NCBI GenBank assembly: GCA_910577405.1
Contig: CAJTMG010000008.1
Location: 38,272-102,271, forward strand
Direction of reading: 5' to 3'
DNA length: 64,000 nt
DNA from: an uncultured Oscillibacter sp.
Lineage (GTDB): Bacteria > Bacillota > Clostridia > Oscillospirales > Oscillospiraceae
Shown piece after piece: positions 17,818 through 26,417 of the stretch. The notes under the pieces were generated by a model that was not told where the DNA came from, did not search any database, and was given only the letters and a program-made list of their open reading frames with translations. Numbering within the stretch: the first letter of the stretch is position 1; each line of letters opens with the position of its first letter. Position numbers and translations under genes: made by a program.

Positions 17818-18548
17818 CTGCGGCCTCCCCGGTTCCGGTCGCTGCGGCCAAGGAAAATCAGCACGTACCGCAAAAGCTGCAAAACCGACATCAACAGCGC
17901 CGCCACATAGGTCAAAGCCGCCGCCCGCAGGACTTTTCGAGCGCCCGCCAGCTCGTCCCCATCCAGAAGCGACTGCCCGGCAATGGTTTCCAATGCACGA
18001 TGAGAAGCGTCGAATTCCACCGGCAGGGTCACGAGCTGGAAAACAGTAGTCAGGGAGAACAGCAGAATCCCGATGAAAAACAAGCTCTGACTGTACAGCA
18101 GCATTCCCACCAGCAGGAGAATAAAGGAGAACCGGGACCCGATCTGCGTCAGGGGCACGATGGCGCTCCGGAGGCGGATAGGGCCGTAACCGGTGGCGTG
18201 CTGGACCGCGTGGCCCGCCTCGTGCGCCGCAACCCCAACCGCCGCAATGGTCGCGCTGGCATACACCGGTTCTGAAAGATAGATAGTGTTATCCCTCGGG
18301 TCAAAGTGGTCTGTCAGGGACCCGCTACAGGGACGGATGGCGACATTATACACGCCGTGACTGCGCAGAACGGCTTCCGCGGCTCTGGCTCCCGTAATCT
18401 GACGGCGGTTCCGGCTCTGACTGTACCTCCGGAAATTCCCGCTGACCTGAATCTGTGCCCAGACAGAGAGAATCAATACCGGAATCAGCAGAAGACAGTA
18501 CAGATTATTGGCCAGAAAACTGCCGTATCTGTAATGAGCGTATGGCAT
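17814..18548 (-). CDS. Zinc metallopeptidase of the YugP/Zn_peptidase_2 family
   Basis: A 244-residue membrane protein with an N-terminal helix (~13-32), the HEAGHAVQH zinc motif (HExxH) around residues 109-117, and two or three further hydrophobic segments. The family (PF04298) is widespread in Firmicutes but its substrate is not known. It is embedded between fmt and rsmB, an order shared by many clostridia. Confidence 0.88.
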   Translation of the reverse strand: MPYAHYRYGSFLANNLYCLLLIPVLILSVWAQIQVSGNFRRYSQSRNRRQITGARAAEAVLRSHGVYNVAIRPCSGSLTDHFDPRDNTIYLSEPVYASATIAAVGVAAHEAGHAVQHATGYGPIRLRSAIVPLTQIGSRFSFILLLVGMLLYSQSLFFIGILLFSLTTVFQLVTLPVEFDASHRALETIAGQSLLDGDELAGARKVLRAAALTYVAALLMSVLQLLRYVLIFLGRSDRNRGGRR

Positions 18549-18562
18549 ACGATACCCGCCTT

Positions 18563-19483
18563 TCAGCCCTGAATCGGATGGCCCAGCAAATACGCGGCGG
18601 CGGCCATCCTTTTACCGCCATTGGCCTGGATTTCGGTCAGACGCAGAATCTTTCCGTCTCCGCAGGCCACTTCGATGCCCATCTTTCCCGCCGCTATAAT
18701 CACGCCGGGCAGTATCTTTGTTGTCTCTCCGGTTTCCTCGGATGCAAACAGCTTCATAGGCTTTCCGTCGATGATATCCGTTGTTGCGCAGGGCCAGGGA
18801 ATCAAGCCCCTTATCTGGCAGTTGATCTCATGAGCGGAACGGCTCCAGTCCACCGGCGACAGCTTCTTATCCAGCATGGGCGCGTAGGTATGCAGGCTGT
18901 GATCCTGAGGCCGCCGCTCTGCCATGCCGGATTCCAGCACCCGGACCGTCTCCGAAAGCGCGTCTGCTCCCAACGCCGCCAGCCGTTCCGTCAATGCCTG
19001 AGCGTCTTCCCGGGGGCCGATGGCGGTGGATTTCTGCAAAATCACATCCCCAGCGTCCAGTTCCTTTGCCATATACATAATAGACACCCCGGTTTCCGTC
19101 TCGCCGTTCAAAATAGCCCAGTTGATCGGCGCCGCCCCCCGGTACTTCGGCAAAAGGGACGAATGCACATTGATGGACCCTTTCGGCGGCGTCTCCAGGA
19201 TTTCCTCCGGCAGCAGCTTGCCATAAGCCGCCACCACAATCAATTCCGGCGCAAGCTCCCGCACCTGTGCCGCCGCCTCCTCACTGCGCAGGCTCTGAGG
19301 CTGGAATACCGGCAGCTCTTTTGTTAAGGCATATTCCTTTACAGGAGAAAACGCCAGCTTATGTCCCCGGTTCTTTGGCTTATCCGGCTGGGTGTATACG
19401 CCGCAGATGGTATGCCCGTCCTCCACCAGACGGCGTAAGGAAGCTACGGCAAACTCCGGCGTGCCCATAAACAAAATCCGCAT
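18563..19483 (-). CDS. fmt: Methionyl-tRNA formyltransferase
   Basis: Formylates initiator Met-tRNA. It is 306 residues long, with MRILFMGTPEFA at the start and the formyl-binding HSSLLPKYRGAAPI motif. The ATG shares one base with the def stop (TGATG). Confidence 0.96.
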   Translation of the reverse strand: MRILFMGTPEFAVASLRRLVEDGHTICGVYTQPDKPKNRGHKLAFSPVKEYALTKELPVFQPQSLRSEEAAAQVRELAPELIVVAAYGKLLPEEILETPPKGSINVHSSLLPKYRGAAPINWAILNGETETGVSIMYMAKELDAGDVILQKSTAIGPREDAQALTERLAALGADALSETVRVLESGMAERRPQDHSLHTYAPMLDKKLSPVDWSRSAHEINCQIRGLIPWPCATTDIIDGKPMKLFASEETGETTKILPGVIIAAGKMGIEVACGDGKILRLTEIQANGGKRMAAAAYLLGHPIQG

Positions 19484-19974
19484 CAGTCTTCCTCCCGGTT
19501 GTAGGCTTCCACCTCTTCTTCTGTCAGGAATCGCTCCACGTGTTCGATATAAAGATGCCCGTCCAGATGCTCCAGCTCATGGCAGAAGCAGCGGGCTGTC
19601 AGACCTTCCCCGGCCAGATTGAACCAGTTCCCGAAACGGTCCTGCGCTCGGACCTGCACCCAACTGGGCCGCGTCACCAGCCCCCACTTGCCCGGTACGC
19701 TGAGACAGCCTTCGGGACCGGTCTGGCTCCCCTTCTGGCTGACGATTTTCGGATTAATCAGCTCTACGTATTCCTCTGTGTCCTCCTGCATCACAATACA
19801 GATTCGGCGCAGAATCCCTACCTGAGGCGCAGCCAGTCCAGCTCCCCCCGCGGCAACAAGCGTCTCCGTCATATCGTCCAGCAGTATGTGCAGGCGTTTG
19901 TTGAAATCCGTTACCGGGCGGCAGACCTTATACAGGCAGTCCTCGCCCTGTTCCACTATCTTGCGCAGTGCCAT
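19483..19974 (-). CDS. def: Peptide deformylase
   Basis: Removes the N-formyl group from nascent proteins. The 163-residue product has the three diagnostic motifs GLAAPQVG, EGCLS and HELEH, which bind the catalytic metal. It is coupled to fmt, its functional partner. Confidence 0.96.
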   Translation of the reverse strand: MALRKIVEQGEDCLYKVCRPVTDFNKRLHILLDDMTETLVAAGGAGLAAPQVGILRRICIVMQEDTEEYVELINPKIVSQKGSQTGPEGCLSVPGKWGLVTRPSWVQVRAQDRFGNWFNLAGEGLTARCFCHELEHLDGHLYIEHVERFLTEEEVEAYNREED

Positions 19975-19992
19975 GTTCTTCGTCCTCCTGTG

Positions 19993-22443
19993 TTAATCTG
20001 CGGCATTGCAGTCCGCGAAAATATGCAGTCCCCGGTTGGCCTTGTTCCCGGCAAAGTCCCGCAGAAGCCAACTGATACGGTCCCGGGCGTTCCTGTCGTT
20101 CTTCCCCGTCAAAAGCATCCGATAACGAAACTGATTATTTACCTTCAGCACCGGCGCGGGGGCGGGTCCCAGAATTTCCGCATTTTGTCCCGCAAACAGA
20201 CGCCGCAGTGTCTCCCGGACGCCCATGGCCCCCCGAAGCACCGCGCCTTCCTCCACGCCGGAAACCGTAATCGTAAAGATATCCGCAAAGGGAGGGCAGC
20301 CCCGCAGCCGCCGCATTTCCAGTTCGCTCTCCAGAAACCGTTCGTAGTCCTGACCGGCGGCGCTCTGAATCACATCGTTGCCGGGCGTGTACGTCTGAAT
20401 CACAGCCCGTCCCGTTTTTCCGCCCCGGCCCGCGCGCCCTACCACCTGGGTCAGCAGGCTGAACGTTCGTTCCGAAGCCCGGTAGCTGTCCACGTAAAGC
20501 GACAGGTCCGCCGCCAATACACCCACCAGGGTCACATTTTCAAAATCCAGTCCCTTGGCCACCATCTGCGTGCCCAAAAGAATCGGTATCTGTTCTTTTT
20601 CAAACCGGTTCAGCAGCTTTTCATGACTGCCTCCGGCGGTGTCCGCGTCCATGCGCAGAACTTTTGTTTCTGGGAATATCCGGCCCAGCTCTTCCTCTAC
20701 CTTCTGCGTCCCCGTCCCAATCTGCTTCATGATGCCTCCGCAGACCGGACATTCTTCCATCACCCTTTGAGAGTGGCCGCAGTGATGGCACATCAGCCTT
20801 CCATTGGCAGAGTGATAGGTCAAAGCCGCGCTGCATCGAGGGCACCCGGGCACATGGCCGCACTCGCCGCACAGAAGCATCCGGCTGTTTCCACGGCGGT
20901 TCAGAAACAGAATGCTCTGCTCCCCGCTGGATAAATTCGCCTCCAGTTCCCGGCGGAGGTCTGCGCCGATCAGTCCCGAATTCCCCGCCTTGACTTCTTC
21001 CCGCAGGTCCGCGATCAGCACCTTGGGCAGGCTGTGCTCATTATAGCGCTTCCGCAAAACAGCCGTCTGATAATGCCCTTTTTTTGCCGCCCACGCAGTC
21101 TCAATGGATGGCGTAGCCGAACCTAGAAGCAGTACCGCGCTATCCCGGGCACAGAGAAACTTGGCAATGTCCCTGGTATGATACCGCGGCGGGTTCTGGG
21201 ACTGATAACTGCTCTCCTGTTCCTCATCCAGAACAATCAGCCCGATATTTTGCAGCGGCGCGAAAATAGCCGAACGGGTTCCCAGCACCACCTGCACCTC
21301 GCCCCGCCGGATACGTTTCCACTGGTCGCAGCGTTCCGACATCCGGAGGGCGCTGTGGAGCATAGCCGCACGATCCCCGAAGTAGGAACGGAATTTCCGC
21401 ATCATCTGGGGCGTCAGGACAATTTCCGGCACCAGCACAATGGCGGTCTTTCCCTGGGACAGTATTTCCTGAACCAGCCGTAAATAGACCTGGGTTTTGC
21501 CGCTTCCTGTGACTCCCTGGAGCAGCACCCCGGAAGCCTTTCCATCACGGGCCAGCGCCAGAATCTGCTCATACGCCGCCTGCTGCTCTTCGCTCAGAAT
21601 AATCGGCTCTCCCGGCTCCACAGTCTCCTGCTGAGGCACCCGGAGGACTTCCATCTCTGTGATCGTCAGCAGTCCGGCCTTTTCCATTGCCCGCATAGTC
21701 CGCAGAGACGCGCCGGTAAAATAGGTCACGTCGCTGCAGGCCGTCCGTCCATTTGCCGCCAGAAGCTTTACAATTTCCCAGCGGGCCGATGCGGAATGCT
21801 TCCTGGCCTCCACCGCGGCCAACGCTTCCTCCGCGTCAATAGCCAGCTCCGCCATCTTCTGCGTCTTATCGGAAATTTTCCGGTCCGCCTCCGCCTCCAG
21901 CCACACAACGCCCGCTTTCTCCAATCCATGAAGCGCCGTTATGCACTCCGGGCCCAACTGTTCCCGCAGGTCCTCCTGATTGGCGCTTCCCTTGGCGGAG
22001 ATCAGGGCATCCAGCACCGCCGGGCCGTGTTTGATCCCTTCGGCGGCGGCTTTTGCGGCTTCCGGGTCCAGCTCCGCCGTCAGATGCCAGACCTCCCGCA
22101 GGCGATACCAAAGTCCCGCGGGAAGCAATGTCTTTACGGCCTCGAACAGCGTGCAGAAATAACGCTGGCGCATCCAGTAGGCCAACGAAAGCCCTGCCGC
22201 GTCCAGCACCGGCTCCTGGTCCAGAATGGCCGTCAGTGGTTTGAGTCCCTGCTCCTTGACGCCCTCGGTCCTGGCCAGAATCACCCCTTCCGACAGCCGG
22301 TTCCCCCGTCCGAAGGGCACCGTCACCCGCATTCCAGGCAAGGCCGCTTCCGCCATCGTCTCCGGGACCAGATAATCATAGGGCTTGTCAATGGAATAGG
22401 GCGCGGCGCTGACTGCCACCTTGACAATTGCCGCAGTCTCCAT
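19993..22443 (-). CDS. priA: Primosomal protein N' (replication restart helicase)
   Basis: An 816-residue superfamily 2 helicase that reloads the replisome at stalled forks. It has an N-terminal DNA-binding domain, Walker A GVTGSGKT, then motif II as DEEQ (most PriA proteins have DEEH), then two pairs of zinc-binding CxxC motifs (CGECGHVPGCPRC; CHHCGHSQRVMEECPVC) and motif VI QVVGRAGR. The Gln in motif II is unusual. Confidence 0.95.
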   Translation of the reverse strand: METAAIVKVAVSAAPYSIDKPYDYLVPETMAEAALPGMRVTVPFGRGNRLSEGVILARTEGVKEQGLKPLTAILDQEPVLDAAGLSLAYWMRQRYFCTLFEAVKTLLPAGLWYRLREVWHLTAELDPEAAKAAAEGIKHGPAVLDALISAKGSANQEDLREQLGPECITALHGLEKAGVVWLEAEADRKISDKTQKMAELAIDAEEALAAVEARKHSASARWEIVKLLAANGRTACSDVTYFTGASLRTMRAMEKAGLLTITEMEVLRVPQQETVEPGEPIILSEEQQAAYEQILALARDGKASGVLLQGVTGSGKTQVYLRLVQEILSQGKTAIVLVPEIVLTPQMMRKFRSYFGDRAAMLHSALRMSERCDQWKRIRRGEVQVVLGTRSAIFAPLQNIGLIVLDEEQESSYQSQNPPRYHTRDIAKFLCARDSAVLLLGSATPSIETAWAAKKGHYQTAVLRKRYNEHSLPKVLIADLREEVKAGNSGLIGADLRRELEANLSSGEQSILFLNRRGNSRMLLCGECGHVPGCPRCSAALTYHSANGRLMCHHCGHSQRVMEECPVCGGIMKQIGTGTQKVEEELGRIFPETKVLRMDADTAGGSHEKLLNRFEKEQIPILLGTQMVAKGLDFENVTLVGVLAADLSLYVDSYRASERTFSLLTQVVGRAGRGGKTGRAVIQTYTPGNDVIQSAAGQDYERFLESELEMRRLRGCPPFADIFTITVSGVEEGAVLRGAMGVRETLRRLFAGQNAEILGPAPAPVLKVNNQFRYRMLLTGKNDRNARDRISWLLRDFAGNKANRGLHIFADCNAAD

Positions 22444-22458
22444 GCCTCGCCCTCCCGC

Positions 22459-22680
22459 TTACATCTCTTCCTCTTCGATCATCGTCCTGGTGCCGTCGGC
22501 GTTCAGCTTTCCGTCGGCCACCTCGTGAATCGCCAGGGTCACCGGCTTTTCCTCCAGATGAACATGGGCCTTCTCCGCGTCCTCCGCAATCTGCCGCGCG
22601 CGCCGGGCCACTACGTTCACCAAAAGATAGCGGTTCGGAACCACCGCGTTCAGTTTGCTCATGGCAGGATACAGCATCAT
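22459..22680 (-). CDS. rpoZ: DNA-directed RNA polymerase omega subunit
   Basis: A small subunit that stabilises beta-prime. 73 residues from MMLYPAMSKLN, with NRYLLVNVVARRARQIAEDA as the conserved core helix. An alternative start 13 codons upstream overlaps the gmk stop by 4 nt; I prefer the internal start because omega proteins normally begin with this motif and a GAGG lies 11 nt before it. Confidence 0.9.
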   Translation of the reverse strand: MMLYPAMSKLNAVVPNRYLLVNVVARRARQIAEDAEKAHVHLEEKPVTLAIHEVADGKLNADGTRTMIEEEEM

Positions 22681-22715
22681 AACACAATCAACCTCTTCTC
22701 TATGATAGTCCGCGG

Positions 22716-23312
22716 TCATTTCCCGCTGATAATCTCCATCCGTTCCTGGGGCTTGCAGTGCTCGGCAGTCATAATGGCCTCCAATTCCCGGACGGCTTCC
22801 TCAACCGTGTCGTTGATGACAAAATACTCATAGGTATGAGCCGTCTGGAATTCCACCTTTGCCCGCACCAAACGTTTCTGAATCTTCTCGATACTGTCCG
22901 TTTTGCGTCCAATCAGACGGCGTTCCAGCTCGGCCCAGCTTGGCGGCGCAATGAAAATCCGCACCGTTCCCGGACGCTTGGCCGCCACCTGTATGGCCCC
23001 CTGTACCTCGATATCCAGAATCACGTCCCGGCCCTCGTCCATGGCTGCGTCCACGAAGCGCTTCGGCGTGCCGTAAAAATTCCCTACATACTCCGCGTAC
23101 TCCAGAAACTGGTCATCGGCGATCCACTGCTGAAAGGTGTCCACATCCAGAAAGTGATAATGCACGCCGTCAATCTCTCCCGCCCTGGGCTGCCGGGTCG
23201 TGGCGGAAACGGAGAAATAAATATCCTTCCGGCGGTCCAGAAGGGCCTGCAAAACTGTGCTCTTGCCTACGCCGGAGGGTCCGGAAACTACAAACGTCTT
23301 TCCTCTTCTCAT
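22716..23312 (-). CDS. gmk: Guanylate kinase
   Basis: Converts GMP to GDP. 198 residues with the P-loop GPSGVGKST and the GMP-binding region (SATTRQPRAGEIDGVHYHF). It is coupled to remA by a 4-nt overlap; remA-gmk-rpoZ-priA order is conserved in clostridia. Confidence 0.96.
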   Translation of the reverse strand: MRRGKTFVVSGPSGVGKSTVLQALLDRRKDIYFSVSATTRQPRAGEIDGVHYHFLDVDTFQQWIADDQFLEYAEYVGNFYGTPKRFVDAAMDEGRDVILDIEVQGAIQVAAKRPGTVRIFIAPPSWAELERRLIGRKTDSIEKIQKRLVRAKVEFQTAHTYEYFVINDTVEEAVRELEAIMTAEHCKPQERMEIISGK

Positions 23313-23563
23313 ACGTCCTCCTTTTTCTCATCCTCTGCCGGCCATCCGCCAAAGCGTTCCACCGGAAGCGCCGACAATATCACATGGTCGCTGTCCATAA
23401 TAAAAATTGCCGCAGTCTTTCTTCCATATGTGGCGTCGATCAGCATCCCCCGTTCCCGGCTCTCCTGGACCATCCGACGGATCGGCGCGGAATCCGGCCC
23501 CACCACCGCCACTACCCGTTCCCGGGAAACCATGCTGCCAAAACCTATGTTGATAAATTCCAT
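23309..23563 (-). CDS. remA: RemA/DUF370 family DNA-binding regulator
   Basis: An 84-residue protein starting MEFINIGFGSMVS with the TYGRKTAAIFIMDSDHVILS core typical of RemA. In B. subtilis RemA activates matrix genes by oligomeric DNA binding; in clostridia the target is unknown. It is found next to gmk in many Firmicutes. Confidence 0.92.
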   Translation of the reverse strand: MEFINIGFGSMVSRERVVAVVGPDSAPIRRMVQESRERGMLIDATYGRKTAAIFIMDSDHVILSALPVERFGGWPAEDEKKEDV

Positions 23564-23624
23564 ATTTCCTTATTTTCCATTCGTTGTTCCCCTCCCGGAA
23601 GATTTTACCTCCGGAATCGGGAAA

Positions 23625-24500
23625 TCATTCGATATTCTGCACCTGTTCCCGCATTTTTTCCACTTCCGCCTTCAGATTCACCACAACCTGGGCGATGGAC
23701 ACGTCGTTGCACTTGGAGCCGATGGTATTGGACTCCCGGTTGACCTCCTGAATCAGGAAATCCATCTTCCGCCCCATGGGTTCGCTGGATTCCAGCATGG
23801 TCCGCAGCTGGGCCACGTGACTCCGCAGGCGCACTGTCTCCTCATCCACCGCAATCTTGTCCGCATAAATAGCCGCCTCCATCAAAATCCGTTGGGGGTC
23901 GACGGAAACGGACTGCAAGACCTCCTGCATTCTCGCGTTCAGCTTGGCCCGGTACTCCGCCACCGTCTCCGGCGAACGGGCTTCCACCTGCCCAGTATAT
24001 GTTTCAATGGAAGTCAAACGTCCGCCAATGTCCTCCGCCAGCTTCTCCCCTTCCACGGCACGCATTGCGTTAAAGGCTTCCAGCGCCTGATCCAGCACCG
24101 CGCACAGGTCTGCCGTCACCGCTTCCAGATCATCGTCCGCCTTGGTCACCGTCAGCACGTCCGGGAAGCGCGCCAGCAGGTCCGGCGTTACCCGGTAAGC
24201 CACAGGACCGCAGACCTCCGCCAGCTCGTTCAGCGCCGCCGCGTACTGCCCCGCAAGCTCCCGGTTCACCGTCACCTGAGCGGCGCCTGCGGCTTCCACG
24301 CTCACAAACACATCCACTTTCCCACGGGATACCGCCTGCTGCACACGCTTCTTCATGGCGTCCTCTGCAAAAATATACACCCGCGGCATCTTCACAGTAC
24401 AATCCAGATACCGGTTATTCACCGCCCGGACCTCCACCGTAATATCCCGGCCGTCCCGCGTCTCTCTCGCCCGGCCATATCCGGTCATGCTCTTAATCAC
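23625..24500 (-). CDS. yicC: YicC family endoribonuclease-like protein
   Basis: 291 residues beginning with IKSMTGYGRA and VNNRYLD, both invariant in the family, with NTIGSK near the C-terminus. E. coli YicC acts on RNA; the role in clostridia is not established. It is separated from remA by 61 nt. Confidence 0.92.
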   Translation of the reverse strand: MIKSMTGYGRARETRDGRDITVEVRAVNNRYLDCTVKMPRVYIFAEDAMKKRVQQAVSRGKVDVFVSVEAAGAAQVTVNRELAGQYAAALNELAEVCGPVAYRVTPDLLARFPDVLTVTKADDDLEAVTADLCAVLDQALEAFNAMRAVEGEKLAEDIGGRLTSIETYTGQVEARSPETVAEYRAKLNARMQEVLQSVSVDPQRILMEAAIYADKIAVDEETVRLRSHVAQLRTMLESSEPMGRKMDFLIQEVNRESNTIGSKCNDVSIAQVVVNLKAEVEKMREQVQNIE

Positions 24501-24519
24501 TCTTGTCTCCCCCTATTCA

Positions 24520-25110
24520 TCAGCAGCAGAAAAAACCTGGACAGAACATATACGCGCAGCACAGCGGCAGACAAGGATTCCCCGCGCACATGGTGCCAAA
24601 GGGTTCGCCTCCGGTCTGGAAGCCTCCCCGACGGCCTTCCATCATATCCAGCGCCCGGCGGTACTCCATATTTCCCGGGTCCATCTGGCAGGCTGTCTGG
24701 TAATACCGCGCCGCCTCGTCCATCCAGCCTCTCCGAAGACACACCGCGCCTTTCAGGAAATTCCACTCCGCGTTATGATCGCTGATATTTGCCAGCAGCG
24801 CATCCGCACGGCTGATATCCCCCACCTGAATCGCGGCCCGCACCTGCTGGAGGACAGAGCTTCCCGTCCCGCGGTACTGCTGGTCCTGATAGCCGCCATA
24901 TCCACTGGCAGTCCGTCCGCTTCCGCGCCTGCGCTGTACTTCCTCGTACGCAGCGTTGATTTCCTTCATCTTCTCTTGGGCCAGGTCCGCAAGGGGGTTG
25001 TCGTGGTAATTATCGGGGTGGTATTTCTTCGCGAGCTTCCGGTACGCCTGCTTGATTTCCTCGTCTGTGGCGCTCTCCGAAATGCCGAGGGTCTGATAGG
25101 GATCGTTCAT
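24520..25110 (-). CDS. J-domain protein with cysteine-rich tail
   Basis: 196 residues: an N-terminal J domain (~1-65) with HPD at 31-33 for DnaK stimulation, a Gly/Tyr/Gln linker, a TPR-like helical region (~95-160) and a C-terminal tail holding eight Cys in the last 22 residues. It lacks the classical DnaJ zinc domain, so it is a specialised co-chaperone. It overlaps the DUF5685-type gene upstream by 4 nt. Confidence 0.85.
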   Translation of the reverse strand: MNDPYQTLGISESATDEEIKQAYRKLAKKYHPDNYHDNPLADLAQEKMKEINAAYEEVQRRRGSGRTASGYGGYQDQQYRGTGSSVLQQVRAAIQVGDISRADALLANISDHNAEWNFLKGAVCLRRGWMDEAARYYQTACQMDPGNMEYRRALDMMEGRRGGFQTGGEPFGTMCAGNPCLPLCCAYMFCPGFFCC

Positions 25111-25994
25111 GTGTCTCTCTCCTGCGTTTTTTTCTTACGGCTCCTCTTCCGAAACCTCCCCTCCAGCACCGCTCTCCCTACCTGGAAGAGTCCGGCGTAA
25201 AGGGTCCTTTGCAGCACCGGCGTCCAGACGCCAAAGTCCCACAGCTCAAAGGCGCTGATCATCATCCATATCGACTGGTCCAGCGTCCGGGCGAACTCCT
25301 GCCGGGTATTCTCCGTCCACTGGCCGTCCGCCAGCCCAAACCGCAGCGCCACTGGATTATAGTTCCCGGACGCGGCGTCCTTCTTCAAATCATCGGCGGC
25401 GTCCACCAGGTACACCCAGCGGCCCAGATGGTACAGCATCTGCGCCAGCACCCGCCGCCGTACCGGGTCCCGGACCTCCGACGCGGCCTCCTGCAGCAGC
25501 ACCGCAAACGCGTCCGCCGCCCGGTCAATGGACGCGCATTGAGCCTGCTCCAGCTCCGCCAGACGCGCAAGCTGCCTCCGGGTACTCTCCGTAAAGCCAG
25601 GCCGTGCTGTCGACGCCTTTCGGTAAGCCGGTTCCAGCACCCCTGAAAGCCCACGGTATTTCAGTCCATGCAGCCAGTCATGATCTGCAACGCCGTCCCG
25701 GAGCTGCCAGTAGGCCAGAATCACGCTCTCATCCGCCGCCAAATCCAAGGCCGCGCTGTCCTCCAGATACTCCCGCCCATGAACAGGATGCGCCATGCAC
25801 CGTGATTTCCGGCAGACGCTCTCTTCCCGTTCTGAAAGCAGAATGGCGAGGTAGGTGAAATCGTAATTCAGAATGAACCGCGCCGCTGTACCGTAACGCC
25901 TGCCCAAGGTGTGACACAATCCGCAGTAGGCCCGGCGGAAACGGTTCAGCTCCTCCTCCGGCAAATCCTGGGGCGGAAGCACATAGCCGAACAT
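25107..25994 (-). CDS. DUF5685-like protein
   Basis: A 295-residue protein from MFGYVLPPQ with an N-terminal AYCGLCHTLG motif and a CRKSRCMAHP cysteine cluster, then an all-helical region (WLHGLKYRGL, VYLVDAADDLKKD). The pattern matches a family of clostridial proteins usually annotated DUF5685, of unknown function. The start shares one base with the RseC-type gene stop. The pairing with a J-domain protein suggests a joint role. Confidence 0.75.
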   Translation of the reverse strand: MFGYVLPPQDLPEEELNRFRRAYCGLCHTLGRRYGTAARFILNYDFTYLAILLSEREESVCRKSRCMAHPVHGREYLEDSAALDLAADESVILAYWQLRDGVADHDWLHGLKYRGLSGVLEPAYRKASTARPGFTESTRRQLARLAELEQAQCASIDRAADAFAVLLQEAASEVRDPVRRRVLAQMLYHLGRWVYLVDAADDLKKDAASGNYNPVALRFGLADGQWTENTRQEFARTLDQSIWMMISAFELWDFGVWTPVLQRTLYAGLFQVGRAVLEGRFRKRSRKKKTQERDT

Positions 25995-26404
25995 CAGAAC
26001 AGCCGGACGATGGTAAAGGAGATCCCCCCTCTGGCCCGGAGCTTCCGGTCGTAGGCCACCGCCGTCAGAATTCCTGCCGCAAAGCCCAGGCCCGCCGTCA
26101 GGTATTGAATCGCCGTGCTGTCCGTCAGAGCCAGCGCCAGAAAGTAACCCGCGAAAAACAGTGCCAAAGGCGTAAAATACACCAGCGTGATAATCCGCAG
26201 CATCTTCTTTGTACTGCTCTCCACAACCACCTTCTGTCCCGGCGCGGCTCCGATGGGATTCACCGCACGGGCACGGATTGCTGTACCGGAAATGCCGCAG
26301 CCCGCACACTCCTCGCAGTCATGGCCGCAGGCGCTCTTCCGGGGCACCGAGATCTCCGCGTGCCCGGCGTCCAGTATCCGTTCAACTGTTGCAATCTGTG
26401 TCAT
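25994..26404 (-). CDS. SoxR-reducing system protein RseC family
   Basis: 136 residues: an N-terminal cysteine cluster CGHDCEECAGC, then two transmembrane helices (about 70-90 and 97-115). This is the RseC/MucC family architecture. In Gram-positives the redox partner is unknown. Confidence 0.88.
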   Translation of the reverse strand: MTQIATVERILDAGHAEISVPRKSACGHDCEECAGCGISGTAIRARAVNPIGAAPGQKVVVESSTKKMLRIITLVYFTPLALFFAGYFLALALTDSTAIQYLTAGLGFAAGILTAVAYDRKLRARGGISFTIVRLF

Positions 26405-26417
26405 ACTATCGCTTCCT

